DNA from: Clostridiales bacterium
GTDB lineage: Bacteria; Bacillota; Clostridia; Oscillospirales; Ruminococcaceae
Length of the DNA stretch: 45,727 bases
Reading direction: 5' to 3'
NCBI GenBank assembly: GCA_012518465.1
Contig: JAAYSD010000056.1
Coordinates: 1-45,727 of the forward strand
Below the pieces are notes generated by a model. It searched no databases, was not told where the DNA came from, and saw only the letters and a program-made list of their open reading frames with translations. This document shows, piece by piece, positions 7,580-16,655 of this stretch (position 1 is the first letter of the stretch; every line of letters begins with the position of its first letter). The position numbers were made by a program, and so were the translations under genes.

Positions 7580-9646
7580 TTATATATTTGTTAGACTGAT
7601 ATTTATATTAGGTTTTTCGGTGAAAGTAAGCTCATCATTATGATTTTCTAAGCCGATTTTGATAAAGCTGGTATAATTTTTACTATATCCATCATCCTTA
7701 TATAAATTAAAAGTGTATGATTCACCATCTTCAATATAGGCGAGCATCTCCATATTTGCCCAGTCCAGTTGGTCTGTATTTTTAGCAGGCTTTATCAGCG
7801 GTATGGCTTTATTCTTTCTGATAAAAATAGGTATTTCATCGAGCTCTACACTTATATACGAATCACCTTTTTTTAGCCTTTGGTATGTGCGCTGTCCGTA
7901 TGATTTAAATTTTACTAGCACCATATCTTCAGGCAGATAGACATAACGTCCCTTTGCTCCCTGCTGATATATTGGAGCAATCATAATTTCATCTCCGATA
8001 AAAAGCTGATCTTCTACTAAAGCTGCACGTTTGTCTTGGGGAAAGTCAAAGCTAAGAGGCTTAAAATACATTTTATCATTGATAGCGGCATCTATAAAGG
8101 TGGAATAAATAAAGGGGATTAGAGAGTATCTTAATTCAATAGTGTTTTTCATTTCGTTCTTTAGGGAGAAACGAAAAGGCTCTTGCTCACGTGTGTTAAA
8201 GGCTGAGTGGTTTCTCATAAGTGGAGTAAATATTCCAAACTGAAGCCACCTAAGCATCAAATCTTCAGATGTATCACCACCAAATCCTCCAATATCCGTA
8301 CCAGAATATAGAAATCCACACATATTTAGGCTTGCCATTTGCTGTATACCTAATAGTATATGTGACCACCAAGAGCAATTGTCGCCCGTCCATATACCAC
8401 CGTAGCGGTGCATTCCGATATATGAGGAACGAGAAAACATTAGTACACGCTTGTTTGGTGATATTTTTTCAAAGGCTTCACTAGCTGATTTAGTCATATA
8501 AAATCCATATAGATTATGAACTTCATTATGTGGATAAAGCTTTCCATCTATATTATGGAAAAATATTTTGTGGTCTTCTCTATTATTTGATAGCTGATTA
8601 AAGTTGTCAAGCAGTGCAAAATATCCAGTTACGTCTAAAGGCTTTTGCATTATTTTATCAAAATTGGATAAGGCTTTTTCTATGCCTTCCTCACTGTAAA
8701 AAATAGCAGGTTCATTCATATCGTTCCAAAAACCTTCTATTCCTTGGTCAATAAGAGTTTTATACCAATTTCCAAACCACTTTGACGCTTTTTTATTTAA
8801 AAAGTCTGGGAAATGAGTTTTACCGGGCCAAACTCCGGCGACAAAGTCGCTGCCGTCCTCACGCTTACAGAAATAATTGTTTTTAACACCTTCTTCATAT
8901 ACCTCATAGCCCTCTTCAATTTTTACTCCCGCATCAATTATAGGCACAAGACGTATACCACGTTCCTTCATTTTGCGAACAAAGGCTTGAAAATCAGGAA
9001 ACTTTTCCTTATCAACAGTAAAGTTTTTATACCTTTGCATATAGTCAATATCAAGGTAAATCGAATCTAGCGGTATACCCTCTTGCTCGAATTCATCAGC
9101 TATTTTTAATACATCTTCAGCATTCCTATACCCCCAACGACTTTGCTGATAGCCAAATGCCCATAGCGGCGGGATATAGCTTTTTCCGATAAGAGTGCGA
9201 AATTGAGTAGTGACCTCTTGCTCATTGTTTCCTGAAATGAGATATAAGTCAAAATCCTTACCGAAAACAGTTATTTCCATTAAGCAGTAATTTTTTGAGC
9301 CAATATCAAAAATAATTTTTCCAGGAAAATCAATGAAAATACCACTTGTGATATTTTCATTTTTAATAATCAAGAAATTATGTGCGCCATATATGGCAGA
9401 TTTTCCTTCGTGGTGAAGAGCGTCGTCTGAGCAATAGCTTTCATAACGCCAGCCACGCTTATTAATTCCTCTGAGAGTCTCACCCAAGCCGAAAACAATA
9501 TCGTCCTTATCCATTTTTCTTGTAAATATTGTATTTTCATCGTTGGTTCTTTGAGCGAAAAAGTCCTGACCTTGCTGTTGGTATGAAATATTTTTTACAA
9601 CAGCACCCGTATTAAGCGGATTATTATAATTATAACGATATATCAT
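7580..9646 (-). CDS. GH31 alpha-glucosidase
   Basis: 688 residues, no signal peptide, so cytoplasmic; it hydrolyses terminal alpha-glucosidic bonds of imported oligosaccharides. The GH31 catalytic nucleophile is Asp309 in W-N-D-M-N-E-P, and the acid/base is Asp422 in I-W-T-G-D-N-C-S-W-W. The G-T-D-I-G-G-F-G-G-D segment and M-R-N-H-S follow, as is usual. Start ATG at 9646 has AAGGAGA upstream. The gene is convergent with the maltodextrin operon and divergent from an AraC regulator. Some GH31 members are alpha-xylosidases or transglucosidases; the context favours maltose/isomalto-oligosaccharide cleavage. Confidence 0.93.
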   Translation of the reverse strand: MIYRYNYNNPLNTGAVVKNISYQQQGQDFFAQRTNDENTIFTRKMDKDDIVFGLGETLRGINKRGWRYESYCSDDALHHEGKSAIYGAHNFLIIKNENITSGIFIDFPGKIIFDIGSKNYCLMEITVFGKDFDLYLISGNNEQEVTTQFRTLIGKSYIPPLWAFGYQQSRWGYRNAEDVLKIADEFEQEGIPLDSIYLDIDYMQRYKNFTVDKEKFPDFQAFVRKMKERGIRLVPIIDAGVKIEEGYEVYEEGVKNNYFCKREDGSDFVAGVWPGKTHFPDFLNKKASKWFGNWYKTLIDQGIEGFWNDMNEPAIFYSEEGIEKALSNFDKIMQKPLDVTGYFALLDNFNQLSNNREDHKIFFHNIDGKLYPHNEVHNLYGFYMTKSASEAFEKISPNKRVLMFSRSSYIGMHRYGGIWTGDNCSWWSHILLGIQQMASLNMCGFLYSGTDIGGFGGDTSEDLMLRWLQFGIFTPLMRNHSAFNTREQEPFRFSLKNEMKNTIELRYSLIPFIYSTFIDAAINDKMYFKPLSFDFPQDKRAALVEDQLFIGDEIMIAPIYQQGAKGRYVYLPEDMVLVKFKSYGQRTYQRLKKGDSYISVELDEIPIFIRKNKAIPLIKPAKNTDQLDWANMEMLAYIEDGESYTFNLYKDDGYSKNYTSFIKIGLENHNDELTFTEKPNINISLTNI

Positions 9647-9675
9647 AATAAAATCTCCTTTTATAATTTTAAATA

Positions 9676-9704
9676 ATTATATCATAAAAATAAAACGTTT
9701 ACTT
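9676..9704 (-). promoter_or_regulatory. GH31 promoter with palindromic LacI-type operator candidate
   Basis: On the minus strand a perfect TATAAT (9681-9676) has a poor -35 (AAGTAA, 9704-9699) at 17 bp. Between them lies AAAACGTTTA (9692-9701), an AAACGTTT palindrome of the kind bound by LacI-family regulators, with a partial match to the CcpA cre site (two mismatches in the left half). A repressor there would block polymerase. Candidate binders are the LacI protein encoded at 4808-5791 or CcpA. Confidence 0.5.
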
Positions 9705-9750
9705 GCTTTATTTTGAGAATTTTAAGCATTATTTTGAGGTGACTGTGAGT

Positions 9751-10656
9751 ATGCTGAATATGAGATTTAATAATTTAAAAGAGTACAATCCTCATGGCAC
9801 AAAGGCTTGTCCTATACAATGCTATAAGCTCAGGGATAATTATGCCGATGTCAATCATCATTGGCATAATGAAACGGAAATTATTTTTGTTGAGCATGGA
9901 GATGTTTTAATAACTACTGAAACTAATAAAAAAGTATTTTCATCAGGGGAATTTTGTTTTATAAATAGTGGTGAGCTACATTCTATACAATCCTTCAAGC
10001 TTAAGGAATCTGCTCACTCAGCAGTTGTTTTTAATTTTTCTATGCTTTCCTTTGATAGCAATGACATTGTGCAAGAAACACTTATAAATCCAATTTTAAA
10101 TGGGAGTTTGCATCTTCCTTTTTATGTTCCATTCAAAAATGAGCTAAAGGACATATGGACAAAAATACTGTATTTAACAACAGAAAAGCCTTTTGGCTGG
10201 CTTTTGGAAGTCAAGATTATGTTATATAAGGTTATTTTAATATTATATAGGGAAAATTTGCTTGAGGAAACTGGCGGCCATTCTCCCACTGGTTATATAA
10301 ATGATATAGGCATACAAAAGGCTGTTTATTATATGCAGGATAATTATAATGAAAGAATTTATCTTGATGAAATTGCAAAAACAGCAGGTATGAACTCACA
10401 GCATTTTTGTCGTAGCTTTAAAAAAAAGACAGGAAAAACGCCAATGGAGTTTTTAAATATTTACAGGATAGAACAAGCTTGTGTTTATCTTTGTGAAAGT
10501 GAGCTTACTGTGTCTGAAATAGCCTTGCAATGCGGCTTTATAAGTTTAAGTTTTTTTACTAAGCAATTTTCCAGATATAAGGGCTGTACACCGGGAAAGT
10601 ACAGAAAAGAAAGGCGCAATCCTCATTTTTACTTTAAAAATCCCTCTGATTCTTAA
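9751..10656 (+). CDS. AraC-family transcriptional regulator with cupin sensor domain
   Basis: About 301 residues from the ATG at 9751, chosen because GAGGTGA lies 8 bases before it; the frame also runs upstream to 9703 without a ribosome site. The N-terminal half is an AraC-type cupin (H-H-W-H-N-E-T-E-I-I-F-V and G-E-F-C-F-I-N-S-G-E-L-H). The C-terminal ~100 residues hold two helix-turn-helix motifs, the second being S-E-I-A-L-Q-C-G-F-I-S-L-S-F-F-T-K-Q-F, then the G-C-T-P-G-K-Y-R signature. Divergent from the GH31 gene, which it may activate in response to a sugar. Its stop codon lies in the loop of its own terminator. Confidence 0.9.
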   Translation: MLNMRFNNLKEYNPHGTKACPIQCYKLRDNYADVNHHWHNETEIIFVEHGDVLITTETNKKVFSSGEFCFINSGELHSIQSFKLKESAHSAVVFNFSMLSFDSNDIVQETLINPILNGSLHLPFYVPFKNELKDIWTKILYLTTEKPFGWLLEVKIMLYKVILILYRENLLEETGGHSPTGYINDIGIQKAVYYMQDNYNERIYLDEIAKTAGMNSQHFCRSFKKKTGKTPMEFLNIYRIEQACVYLCESELTVSEIALQCGFISLSFFTKQFSRYKGCTPGKYRKERRNPHFYFKNPSDS

Positions 10657-10674
10657 TTAGAATAGAGGGATTTT
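10637..10674 (+). terminator. Terminator of the AraC gene
   Basis: An 11-bp stem, AAAATCCCTCT / AGAGGGATTTT, with a 16-base loop that contains the TAA stop codon (10654-10656). The T-rich side lies inside the stem, so it can act in both directions between the convergent AraC and aspS genes. Confidence 0.65.
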
Positions 10675-10701
10675 AATTTATGAAAAAATACTTTATATTT
10701 T

Positions 10702-12474
10702 TTAATTATTATTCTTTATTGCTATACCAAGCTCTTCTAATTGCGATTTGTCCACAGATGCCGGACATTGGCTCATAAGCTCACTGGCATTTTGCACTTT
10801 TGGAAAGGCGACAACATCTCTTAGGCTTTCAGCACCACACATAATCATGGCAAGTCTATCAAGCCCAATACCAAAGCCACCGTGTGGAGGTGCGCCATAT
10901 TTGTATGCGTCTACAAGAAAGCCGAACTTAGCCTCAATTTCATCGGGAGTGAGTCCAAGTGCTTTAAACATTTTTTCTTGAAGCTCATAATCATTAATTC
11001 TTATAGAACCACTTAAAAGCTCAACTCCATTGACGACTAAATCATATGCCTTTGCACGTACTTTTTCAGGAGAGGTTTGAAGGTATTCAAGACATTCATC
11101 TAATGGCATGGTAAAAGGATGGTGCATAGCAAGCCATTTCCCGCTTTCCTCATCGTATTCAAAGAAAGGCATTTCAGTAATCCATAAAAATTTAAACTCA
11201 TTAGTTAGTATATTCAGCTGTTTTCCAAGCTTATTTCTTAAAGCACCTAGTATACTTAAGCAATGGCTTGTTTTATCAGCAATGATAAAGGCACAATCGC
11301 CCTTTTCACAGCCAAGTCCCTCCAGAATTTTTTCATCCTCACCACTGGATAAAAGCTTTCCAAATGAAATATTGGGTTTTTCATCAAGGTATCTGATATA
11401 AGCTAGTCCTTTTGCACCAATTCCTTTTACAAATTCAGTAAGCTTATCAATTTCCTTTCTTGAAAGCTTTTCAGCAGCACCTTTAGCAACGATTCCACGT
11501 ACTGTGCCGCCATTATTAACTGTATCAGCAAAAAGTGAAAAGCCAGAGTCCTTAACAATATCAGAAATATCTTTTATTTTCATATCAAAGCGTAAGTCAG
11601 GCTTGTCAGAGCCATATTCATTCATAGCCTGAGCAAAGGTAAGCCTTTTTATAGGTGTCTTTACATCTTTATTCAATACTTTTTTAAATGCAAATTTAAT
11701 AAAGCCCTCAACAGTTTCTAAAATATCATCAACTTCAACAAAAGACATTTCCCCATCTATTTGAGTAAATTCAGGCTGTCTGTCAGCACGCAAGTCCTCA
11801 TCACGGAAACAACGTGCAATTTGGATATAACGGTCAAAGCCTGATACCATCAGCAGCTGCTTGTATATTTGGGGTGATTGAGGCAAAGCATAAAAAGAGC
11901 CATTATGCACTCTTGAAGGGATAATATAATCCCTAGCTCCCTCGGGGGTCGATTTCATCATCATAGGTGTTTCTATTTCCAGAAATCCATTATCGTAAAA
12001 GTAATCTCTCGCAGCTTTTGTTAATTCTTGTCTTAACATTAGATTTTTTTGTAATGTACTTCTTCTTAGGTCAAGATAGCGATATTTTAGCCTTAATTCC
12101 TCGTTTGTCTTAGTATCATCAACTATTTCAAATGGAGGAGTCTGTGCTTTTGAAAGAACACGCAATTCATTGACTAAAATCTCGACATTACCTGTGGGTA
12201 TTTCTTTATTTACACTTTGCCTATCACGTAAAATTCCTTTAGCAGCAAGCACAAATTCACTTTTTACAGCTTTAGCCTTTTCAAATATTTCTTTTGGTAC
12301 ACTTTCATCAAGTACAAGCTGTACAATCCCTGTCCTATCTCGTAAATCTATAAAAATAATGCCGCCCTTATCACGGATTCTTTGTACAAAACCCATTACA
12401 ACAACTTCATTTCCTATGCCCTCAACCTTTGCACAATAGTGTGTACGTTTTAAGCCTGATAGAGTTTCAGCCAT
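10702..12474 (-). CDS. aspS: Aspartate--tRNA ligase
   Basis: Class II aminoacyl-tRNA synthetase of 590 residues, the bacterial AspRS length. An N-terminal OB-fold anticodon-binding domain (G-x-V-x-x-I-R-D-K-G-G-I-I-F-I-D-L-R-D near residues 28-48) is followed by the catalytic core with motif 2 (F-R-D-E-D-L-R-A-D-R-Q-P-E-F) and motif 3 (G-G-F-G-I-G-L-D-R-L-A-M). The GAD insertion typical of bacterial enzymes occupies the middle. AAGGAGA precedes the ATG. It may be non-discriminating (also charging tRNA-Asn), which cannot be decided here. Monocistronic, with its own promoter; no T-box leader is visible. Confidence 0.97.
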   Translation of the reverse strand: MAETLSGLKRTHYCAKVEGIGNEVVVMGFVQRIRDKGGIIFIDLRDRTGIVQLVLDESVPKEIFEKAKAVKSEFVLAAKGILRDRQSVNKEIPTGNVEILVNELRVLSKAQTPPFEIVDDTKTNEELRLKYRYLDLRRSTLQKNLMLRQELTKAARDYFYDNGFLEIETPMMMKSTPEGARDYIIPSRVHNGSFYALPQSPQIYKQLLMVSGFDRYIQIARCFRDEDLRADRQPEFTQIDGEMSFVEVDDILETVEGFIKFAFKKVLNKDVKTPIKRLTFAQAMNEYGSDKPDLRFDMKIKDISDIVKDSGFSLFADTVNNGGTVRGIVAKGAAEKLSRKEIDKLTEFVKGIGAKGLAYIRYLDEKPNISFGKLLSSGEDEKILEGLGCEKGDCAFIIADKTSHCLSILGALRNKLGKQLNILTNEFKFLWITEMPFFEYDEESGKWLAMHHPFTMPLDECLEYLQTSPEKVRAKAYDLVVNGVELLSGSIRINDYELQEKMFKALGLTPDEIEAKFGFLVDAYKYGAPPHGGFGIGLDRLAMIMCGAESLRDVVAFPKVQNASELMSQCPASVDKSQLEELGIAIKNNN

Positions 12475-12509
12475 AAATATCTCTCCTTAAAGAATGAATT
12501 ATAATATAA

Positions 12510-12538
12510 AGTATAGCATAAAACGACCTTTTTTACAA
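12510..12538 (-). promoter_or_regulatory. sigma-A promoter of aspS
   Basis: On the minus strand TTGTAA (12538-12533), a 17-bp spacer and TATACT (12515-12510). The leader to the ATG is only about 30 nt, which leaves no room for a T-box. Confidence 0.65.
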
Positions 12539-12583
12539 CAAAAACTTAAATACATTATAAAAATTTTTCTAAACTTGTACGTG

Positions 12584-12648
12584 TTTACGAAGAATTTACA
12601 TAACCTATACTGAGGCTTGCTTTAAATGATTTTTGATTTAGGTATAAT
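12584..12648 (+). promoter_or_regulatory. Pho-box repeats and promoter of the pst operon
   Basis: Three hexamers spaced by five bases, TTTACG (12584), TTTACA (12595) and TATACT (12606), match the 11-nt periodic TT(A/T/C)ACA repeats bound by PhoP in Firmicutes. They lie upstream of a TATAAT at 12643-12648 whose -35 region (about 12620) is poor, as expected of an activated promoter. The operon ends with phoP and phoR, so this is probably an autoregulatory phosphate-starvation site. Confidence 0.65.
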
Positions 12649-12716
12649 AAAAATGTAATCTGAATGTAAATTCAGAAAATACTTAAATAAAATAAGGTAA
12701 AATGAAAGGGTACATT

Positions 12717-13616
12717 ATGAAAAACAATTTTAAAAAGTTTCTTACGCTAGGTTTAGCAGGTATAATGGCAGTTGGCTTAACAGCTTGTGGAGGAAATGAA
12801 TCTTCATCGAGTAAAACTTCATCAGGTAGTAGCTCAAATAACACAAGCTCAACCTCAAGTGAAGACAATGCATCTTCAACCGACAAGCTTTCTGGAAAGC
12901 TAACTATTAACGGTTCTACTTCAATGGAAAAGGTAGTAAAGGCACTTAATGAGGCTTTCATTGCAAAAAACAGTGATGTAAGTATCGATCTTATTGCTTC
13001 CGGTTCTGGTACTGGTATTAAGCAGGCACAGGAAGGACGTGCTGATATTGGTACTTCAAGCAGAAAGCTAAAGGATAGTGAAACCGGACTTACTGCTACA
13101 AATATTGCAGTTGATGGTGTAGCAATTATTGCAAACAAGGAAGTTGGAGTAGAAGATATTACTCTTGAACAGCTTGGACAAATTTACAATGGCGAAATTA
13201 AAAACTGGAAGGACCTTGGCGGTGCTGATTCTAATATTGTTGTAATCGGACGTGAGGAAGGCTCTGGTACAAGAGGAGCATTTGAAGACATAGTCACTGG
13301 TGGTGAAGCGGCAAAGGCTTATGCACAGACACTTGATTCAACAGGCGCTGTAATTAATGCAGTATCCACAACTCCGGGTGCTATTGGTTACGCATCACTT
13401 GCTAATGTCGATGATACCGTTCTTTCTTTAAAAATTGATGGTGTTGAAGCAACAGATGAAACTATAAAGGATGGCAGCTTTAAGGTACAAAGACCATTTG
13501 TATTTGCAATTAAAGAGGGAAATGACAGTGAGCTTATACAAGCATATGTTGACTTTGTTCTTTCGGATGAAGGACAAGAGATAGTACAAGCTCAAGGACT
13601 TACAAAGGTAAAATAA
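12717..13616 (+). CDS. pstS: Phosphate ABC transporter, phosphate-binding lipoprotein
   Basis: PstS, 299 residues from the ATG at 12717 (preceded by AAAGGG); an upstream in-frame ATG at 12702 would spoil the signal peptide spacing. The signal peptide ends in the lipobox G-L-T-A-C with Cys24, then a Ser/Thr/Asn-rich linker of about 35 residues. Phosphate-contact motifs are visible: G-S-T-S-M, S-G-S-G-T-G, and G-R-E-E-G-S-G-T-R-G-A-F. The length fits short Firmicutes PstS proteins. First gene of the pst-pho operon, behind Pho-box repeats; a 278-nt gap separates it from pstC. Confidence 0.95.
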   Translation: MKNNFKKFLTLGLAGIMAVGLTACGGNESSSSKTSSGSSSNNTSSTSSEDNASSTDKLSGKLTINGSTSMEKVVKALNEAFIAKNSDVSIDLIASGSGTGIKQAQEGRADIGTSSRKLKDSETGLTATNIAVDGVAIIANKEVGVEDITLEQLGQIYNGEIKNWKDLGGADSNIVVIGREEGSGTRGAFEDIVTGGEAAKAYAQTLDSTGAVINAVSTTPGAIGYASLANVDDTVLSLKIDGVEATDETIKDGSFKVQRPFVFAIKEGNDSELIQAYVDFVLSDEGQEIVQAQGLTKVK

Positions 13617-13894
13617 ATATAAACAAAAGATAGGATTTTTAAAAAAAGGGCGGTATATCTTATACTGATACTTATTCATGATTAGAGCTTCTGGCTTGTT
13701 ATGGCTTCTTCTGGCTTTTGGAAAGATTATTAAGCAAGAGTTTCAATCAGATTGGTATGACTTCATTTTAAATAAAGAGATTTAAAATGAGTAGTAGAGA
13801 GAGCCGCCCGTTTATAGAAAAAACATCGGTAAAGGGTTTGTAAAAATTAAGTAATTAAGGTTTATAAATAGTTGTTGCCCTTGAAAGGAAGATT

Positions 13895-14893
13895 ATGGCT
13901 ATTATAAAAGCGTCAGCTGAAGCTATTGCGGCAAATAGCTCAAGCGAAACTGAAAAATTAGCTTCAGTAAAAAAACATAAGCCTAAAAACACGATTATAG
14001 GTGTTGGAAATGGCTTAACAGAAAAAATAATGCACATAGTATTTTTAATATGTTCAAGCGTAGCTATTATAGCTTTGCTTTTAATTACTATATACATGAT
14101 TTCAAGCGGTGCGCCTATTATTTCAAAGGTAGGACTAAAGGATTTTATCTTTGGCGATAAGTGGGCGCCTACAAAAGAAATTTTCGGTATTTCACCAATG
14201 ATTTTGACATCAGTATTTGGTACGATAGCAGCAATATTAATCGGTGTGCCTATCGGACTTATGACATCAGTATTTTTAGCTGAAATAGCACCAAAATCAG
14301 TTGTAAAAGTTGTACAGCCAGCAGTGGAGCTTTTAGCAGGAATACCCTCTGTTATTTACGGCTTGCTAGGTGCAATGATTATAAAACCACTTTCTTATAA
14401 AATAGAAATGCTTGTATTTAAAGATAATCCCGAACATATATATACAGGTGGAGCAAATATGTTTAGTGCTGTGATTGTATTAGCAATTATGATTTTACCT
14501 ACAATTATTAATATTTCAAGGACAGCTATTATTGCAGTACCTGAGGAATATCGTGAGGCATCCTATGGACTAGGGGCAACACATATACAAACTATATTTA
14601 AGGTAATTCTGCCAGCGGCAAAGTCAGGAATAGCTACTGCTGTTGTTTTAGGTGTAGGTCGTGCAATAGGTGAAGCCATGGCTATTATTCTTGTAGCAGG
14701 AAATATGGCAAATATGCCCGAAGCATTCAATTCTGTAAAGTTTTTAACAACCGGAGTAGTGCAGGAGTTTGCCTATTCGAGTGGCGTGCATAGAGAAGCA
14801 CTTTTTGGCATAGGCTTAGTGCTGTTTGTATTTATTATGATTATAAATATCGTGCTTAACCTTATACTAAAGGGTAAAGCTAAGGCAAAATAG
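13895..14893 (+). CDS. pstC: Phosphate ABC transporter permease PstC
   Basis: 332 residues, six predicted membrane segments after a ~45-residue Ala/Ser/Lys-rich cytoplasmic N-terminus that is longer than in many homologues. Typical features are the periplasmic loop I-F-G-D-K-W-A-P, P-A-V-E-L-L-A-G-I-P-S-V-I-Y-G, and the EAA loop Y-R-E-A-S-Y-G-L-G-A-T near residue 224. GAAAGGA lies upstream of the ATG. Forms the PstCA channel with the next gene. Confidence 0.95.
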   Translation: MAIIKASAEAIAANSSSETEKLASVKKHKPKNTIIGVGNGLTEKIMHIVFLICSSVAIIALLLITIYMISSGAPIISKVGLKDFIFGDKWAPTKEIFGISPMILTSVFGTIAAILIGVPIGLMTSVFLAEIAPKSVVKVVQPAVELLAGIPSVIYGLLGAMIIKPLSYKIEMLVFKDNPEHIYTGGANMFSAVIVLAIMILPTIINISRTAIIAVPEEYREASYGLGATHIQTIFKVILPAAKSGIATAVVLGVGRAIGEAMAIILVAGNMANMPEAFNSVKFLTTGVVQEFAYSSGVHREALFGIGLVLFVFIMIINIVLNLILKGKAKAK

Positions 14894-14904
14894 AAAGGAT
14901 GGGT

Positions 14905-15807
14905 ATGAAAGCTTTACAAACAAATAATGCAAGCAATTTGAAGATAAAGCAGCATAGATTCGTTGAAATTTTATTAAAAATTTTTATTTGGGTGTGTGCT
15001 TTATTGACAGTCAGCTTTGTGGTAGGAATAATAATATACATATTAGTAAAAGGAATCGAGGGAATGAGCTGGAACTTTATCAGCACTCCGGCGGCGGCTT
15101 ACCCTGTTGAAAATTACGGAATTTTAGGTAATATAGTAAACACTTTGTATTTAATTGTTATAACCTTGGTGATTGCTACCCCTATTGGCGTAGGTGCAGC
15201 AATTTATCTTACTGAATATGCAAAACAGGGCAGGCTTACAAAAATAATTGAATTTACCACAGAAACTCTTTCAGGCATACCTTCAATTATATATGGATTA
15301 TTCGGAAGTGTGTTTTTCTACTCTGTATTTAAGCTCAATTATTCAATACTTGCCGGCTCTTTGACACTTGCAATTATGATTTTACCGATTATTATAAGAA
15401 CAACACAGGAATCAATAAAAACCGTACCTATTATGTATAGAGAGGGTGCAATGGGTCTTGGTGCTACACGGTGGTATATGATAAGGACTGTAATTTTGCC
15501 GTGCAGCATAGAGGGAATATTAACATCTGTAATTCTATCAATAGGAAGGATTGTAGGAGAATCTGCTGCATTAATATTCACAGCAGGTCTTGCATATAAT
15601 TTGCCAAATATAACAGGCATAGGTGATATATTTAAAAAGGCTATGGATCAAGGCGCATCTCTTACTGTTCAGCTTTATCAGTATGCGGCAAGAGGTGGCG
15701 AGGAGATGAAGTATGCTTTCAGCACAGCTTTAGTCCTTGTAATTGTGGTCTTGATAATTAATGTACTAACAAAAATTATTGCACGTGGATTTAAAAAAGT
15801 AAAATAA
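14905..15807 (+). CDS. pstA: Phosphate ABC transporter permease PstA
   Basis: 300 residues with six membrane segments. The conserved [15 protein letters not shown] and the EAA loop [13 protein letters not shown] are present. Two ATGs compete: 14899 directly touches the AAAGG site, while 14905 is six bases away, so 14905 is preferred. Lies 11 bases after pstC and 11 bases before pstB. Confidence 0.95.
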   Translation: MKALQTNNASNLKIKQHRFVEILLKIFIWVCALLTVSFVVGIIIYILVKGIEGMSWNFISTPAAAYPVENYGILGNIVNTLYLIVITLVIATPIGVGAAIYLTEYAKQGRLTKIIEFTTETLSGIPSIIYGLFGSVFFYSVFKLNYSILAGSLTLAIMILPIIIRTTQESIKTVPIMYREGAMGLGATRWYMIRTVILPCSIEGILTSVILSIGRIVGESAALIFTAGLAYNLPNITGIGDIFKKAMDQGASLTVQLYQYAARGGEEMKYAFSTALVLVIVVLIINVLTKIIARGFKKVK

Positions 15808-15818
15808 GAGGTAATTTT

Positions 15819-16592
15819 ATGGCTGAACTGAATAATTCTGATATAAAAATTGTAACTAAAGATGTAAATCTTTTTTATGGAGACAATCACGCATTAAAAG
15901 ATGTGACATTGGATATACTTTCAAATAAAATCACAGCCTTTATAGGCCCGTCTGGCTGTGGTAAATCCACATATCTAAAGACACTGAATAGAATGAATGA
16001 TATTGTACCAAATGTAAAAATATCGGGAAAAGTGCTTTTAGATGGTGAGGATATATATGAAAATGGAGTAAATGTAACTTATCTTAGAAAGAAAATAGGC
16101 ATGGTTTTTCAAAAGCCTAATCCATTTCCAATGAGCATTTATGACAATGTTGCGTATGGGCCTAGAGTACATGGTATAAAAAGCAAGGCTAGATTAGATG
16201 AGATAGTGGAAAATAGTCTAAAGGGTGCCGCAATTTGGGAAGAAACAAAAGACAGGTTAAAGCAAAATGCCTTAGGACTTTCAGGTGGACAACAGCAAAG
16301 ACTGTGTATAGCCAGAGCAATTGCAGTTGAGCCTGAGGTTATCCTTATGGATGAGCCTACAAGTGCATTAGACCCTATTTCTACTCTAAAGATAGAAGAG
16401 CTGATGAGCCAGCTTAAGGAAAAATATACAGTAGCTATTGTAACTCATAATATGCAGCAGGCAGCGAGAATATCTGACTATACCGCATTCTTTCTTGTTG
16501 GAGAAATGATTGAATACGGTGAAACACAGCAAATTTTCTCACGCCCTAAAAATAAAAAAACTGAGGAATATATTACTGGACGTTTTGGGTAA
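15819..16592 (+). CDS. pstB: Phosphate ABC transporter ATP-binding protein PstB
   Basis: 257 residues, usual PstB length. Walker [10 protein letters not shown] (near residue 45), Q-loop V-F-Q-K-P-N-P-F-P, signature L-S-G-G-Q-Q-Q-R, Walker B V-I-L-M-D-E-P and the H-loop T-H-N-M-Q-Q-A are all intact. The P-N-P-F-P variant after the Q-loop is characteristic of PstB. It energises the PstSCA importer. AGAGGT ribosome site. Confidence 0.97.
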   Translation: MAELNNSDIKIVTKDVNLFYGDNHALKDVTLDILSNKITAFIGPSGCGKSTYLKTLNRMNDIVPNVKISGKVLLDGEDIYENGVNVTYLRKKIGMVFQKPNPFPMSIYDNVAYGPRVHGIKSKARLDEIVENSLKGAAIWEETKDRLKQNALGLSGGQQQRLCIARAIAVEPEVILMDEPTSALDPISTLKIEELMSQLKEKYTVAIVTHNMQQAARISDYTAFFLVGEMIEYGETQQIFSRPKNKKTEEYITGRFG

Positions 16593-16655
16593 ACAAAATA
16601 TGATAAAATATTCTTTATATTTATGATAATATATGATATAATAGGAGGGAAGCAG

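Noticed and set aside
12683..13138. A 151-codon minus-strand frame
   Set aside because: Antisense to pstS; its Ser/Leu/Glu-rich sequence mirrors the Ser linker of PstS.
13678..13785. 35-codon frame in the pstS-pstC gap as a gene
   Set aside because: No Shine-Dalgarno sequence and no family; kept only as part of a low-interest observation.
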